From Hungateiclostridiaceae bacterium UBA3922 (lineage in GTDB: Bacteria; Bacillota; Clostridia; Acetivibrionales; DTU013), in contig DGEQ01000143.1 in the NCBI GenBank assembly GCA_002386045.1, positions 1 to 16,328 on the forward strand: a stretch of DNA of 16,328 nucleotides, read 5' to 3'. Both the position numbers and the translations under genes were made by a program. The notes under the pieces were generated by a model that did not search any database, had not been told where the DNA came from, and saw nothing but the letters and a program-made list of their open reading frames with translations. This document shows positions 15,133-16,328 of this stretch, one piece after another (within the stretch, counting starts at the first letter, position 1; every line of letters begins with the position of its first letter).

Positions 15133-16230
15133 TTGCTGGAGTTTGATATTGATATGGAACAGTTTGCCCAGATAAAAGTCATCGGTGTCGGCGGCGGGGG
15201 CAACAATGCCGTAAACAGGATGATAACTGCCGGCCTCAGAGGTGTTGAGTTCATAGCCATAAATACAGATAAACAGGCTCTTTTTCTTTCCAAGGCTAAC
15301 ACAAAAATACAGATTGGGGACAAACTGACAAAAGGTCTGGGAGCCGGTGCCAATCCTGAAATCGGGGAAAAGGCTGCAAATGAGAGCAAGGACGAGATAG
15401 CCCAGGCCATCAAGGGAGCAGACATGGTCTTCGTGACCGCAGGAATGGGCGGCGGGACCGGAACCGGCGCTGCGCCTGTCGTAGCCCAGATCGCAAAAGA
15501 GATGGGGATACTGACGGTTGGCGTTGTGACCAAGCCTTTTATGTTTGAAGGCCGCAAAAGGATGCAGTATGCGGAACAGGGCATAGAAAACCTCAAGGGT
15601 GTCGTGGACACTCTTGTTACGATACCGAACGACAGATTGCTCCAGGTTGCCGAGAAGAAGACGTCCATAATAGAGGCGTTCAGGATGGCCGATGACGTAT
15701 TGCGCCAGGGTGTTCAGGGCATATCGGATCTCATTGCAGTACCGGGACTTATAAACCTCGACTTTGCAGACGTAAAAACGATAATGCAGAATACCGGGCT
15801 GGCACACATGGGCATAGGCAAAGCCTCCGGCGATGGCAGAGCCGAAGAAGCGGCAAAACAGGCCATACAGAGTCCCCTGCTCGAGACGACCATAGACGGC
15901 GCACGCGGCGTGATCATCAATATCACCGGCGGAGCGGATCTCGGACTTTTCGAAGTCAATATGGCGGCCGAACTGGTGCAGAAGTCTGCCGACCAGGATG
16001 CCAACATAATCGTCGGCGCGGTCATCGATGAGAACCTCAAGGACGAAATACTCATAACCGTTATCGCAACCGGCTTCGACAAGAGCCCGGTGATGAGGAA
16101 GATAGACAAGATAGCGGAAAAATCTCCGGCAAAACAGGAACAGGCAGCCCCAAGGCGTCAACTGGCCACAGACATATCCGAGGATGAGCTCGAGATCCCG
16201 ACATTCCTGAGGAAAAACAGGTTCAGATAA
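15133..16230 (+). CDS. ftsZ: FtsZ, tubulin-like cell-division GTPase
   Basis: A 365-residue tubulin homologue that polymerises with GTP into the division ring. Visible are the N-terminal IKVIGVGGGGNNAVNRM (14-30), the tubulin signature GMGGGTGTGAAPV at 104-116, the synergy (T7) loop NLDFAD at 208-213, and the C-terminal partner-binding peptide with DELEIPTFLRKNRF, the site bound by FtsA and SepF. Length is normal. The start is TTG at 15133, set by AAAAGGGGG (15117-15125) with 7-nt spacing and giving MLEFDIDMEQ. An in-frame ATG at 15040 would add 31 residues with no ribosome site and no resemblance to FtsZ. The gene is followed by a strong terminator, so it ends the division operon. Confidence 0.97.
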   Translation: MLEFDIDMEQFAQIKVIGVGGGGNNAVNRMITAGLRGVEFIAINTDKQALFLSKANTKIQIGDKLTKGLGAGANPEIGEKAANESKDEIAQAIKGADMVFVTAGMGGGTGTGAAPVVAQIAKEMGILTVGVVTKPFMFEGRKRMQYAEQGIENLKGVVDTLVTIPNDRLLQVAEKKTSIIEAFRMADDVLRQGVQGISDLIAVPGLINLDFADVKTIMQNTGLAHMGIGKASGDGRAEEAAKQAIQSPLLETTIDGARGVIINITGGADLGLFEVNMAAELVQKSADQDANIIVGAVIDENLKDEILITVIATGFDKSPVMRKIDKIAEKSPAKQEQAAPRRQLATDISEDELEIPTFLRKNRFR

Positions 16231-16246
16231 ACGTTGCGAAACCAGG

Positions 16247-16274
16247 ACCCCGGGCATAAAGCCCGGGGTTTTTT
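16247..16274 (+). terminator. Rho-independent terminator after ftsZ
   Basis: CCCCGGGC (16248-16255) pairs with GCCCGGGG (16261-16268) around the loop ATAAA. An additional A-T pair closes the base, and six Ts follow (16269-16274). It lies 17 bases after the ftsZ stop and is a textbook intrinsic terminator. Confidence 0.93.
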
Positions 16275-16313
16275 GTGTTACTGGCGGAGGACGGTCCTTC
16301 ACGAGTTCGGTTG

Positions 16314-16327
16314 GGGGACAGTTCTTC
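16314..16327 (+). repeat. 14-bp repeat copy at the right edge
   Basis: An exact GGGGACAGTTCTTC occurs 40 bases past the ftsZ terminator at the end of the window, probably the first unit of another intergenic cluster continuing outside. A related GGACGGTCC lies just upstream. Confidence 0.8.
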
Positions 16328-16328
16328 G

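Noticed and set aside
15079..16302. Reverse-strand ORF of 407 codons opposite ftsZ
   Set aside because: It mirrors ftsZ codon bias on the other strand; the product resembles nothing and + strand FtsZ is certain.

Overview
The window looks like a chromosome segment from a mid-GC Firmicute, most likely a Clostridia-class anaerobe. The evidence is a DegS/DegU two-component pair, strong AGGAGG ribosome sites, frequent TTG/GTG starts, many AGG (Arg) and ATA (Ile) codons, and the division-gene order ftsQ/divIB - small basic protein - ftsA - ftsZ. All confident genes lie on the + strand.

Layout. (1) 1-527 is a non-coding leader packed with a 14-bp repeat, GGGGACAGTTCTTC. (2) 528-2340 holds degS-degU, overlapping by 20 bp. 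(3) 2341-3021 is non-coding, with the same repeat inverted. (4) 3022-9424 is a Tad/Flp pilus locus: flp prepilin, a terminator, more repeats, then tadE, cpaB, tadZ (cpaE), tadA (cpaF), tadB and tadC. Prepilin peptidase and a second TadE/TadF minor pilin are absent here. (5) 9425-9806 is non-coding and ends in a good sigma-A promoter. (6) 9807-11111 encodes the homocysteine-binding module of a MetH-like protein followed by a degenerate half of a pterin-binding domain, where the ORF ends. (7) 11112-11497 is a degenerate tandem array of roughly 27-bp units with a GGATC core. (8) About 11498-12460 is the C-terminal two thirds of MurA, with the catalytic-cysteine motif present but outside any plausible translated ORF. 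(9) 12531-16230 holds ftsQ/divIB, sbp, ftsA and ftsZ, ended by a strong terminator and another copy of the 14-bp repeat.

How the genes work together. DegS/DegU is a cytoplasmic signalling pair immediately upstream of the pilus locus. TadZ carries an intact receiver domain fused to a MinD/ParA-type ATPase. TadA powers assembly, TadB/TadC form the inner-membrane platform, CpaB and TadE are accessory envelope parts, and Flp is the pilin. FtsQ, SBP, FtsA and FtsZ are divisome components.

The most unusual parts are the interspersed repeat family, including one copy inside tadB coding sequence, and the 11.1-11.6 kb junction, where a 3'-truncated metH-like gene and a 5'-truncated murA flank a GGATC tandem array. 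That junction reads as a deletion or rearrangement scar. I saw no clear new multi-gene system; the pilus and division genes belong to known families.
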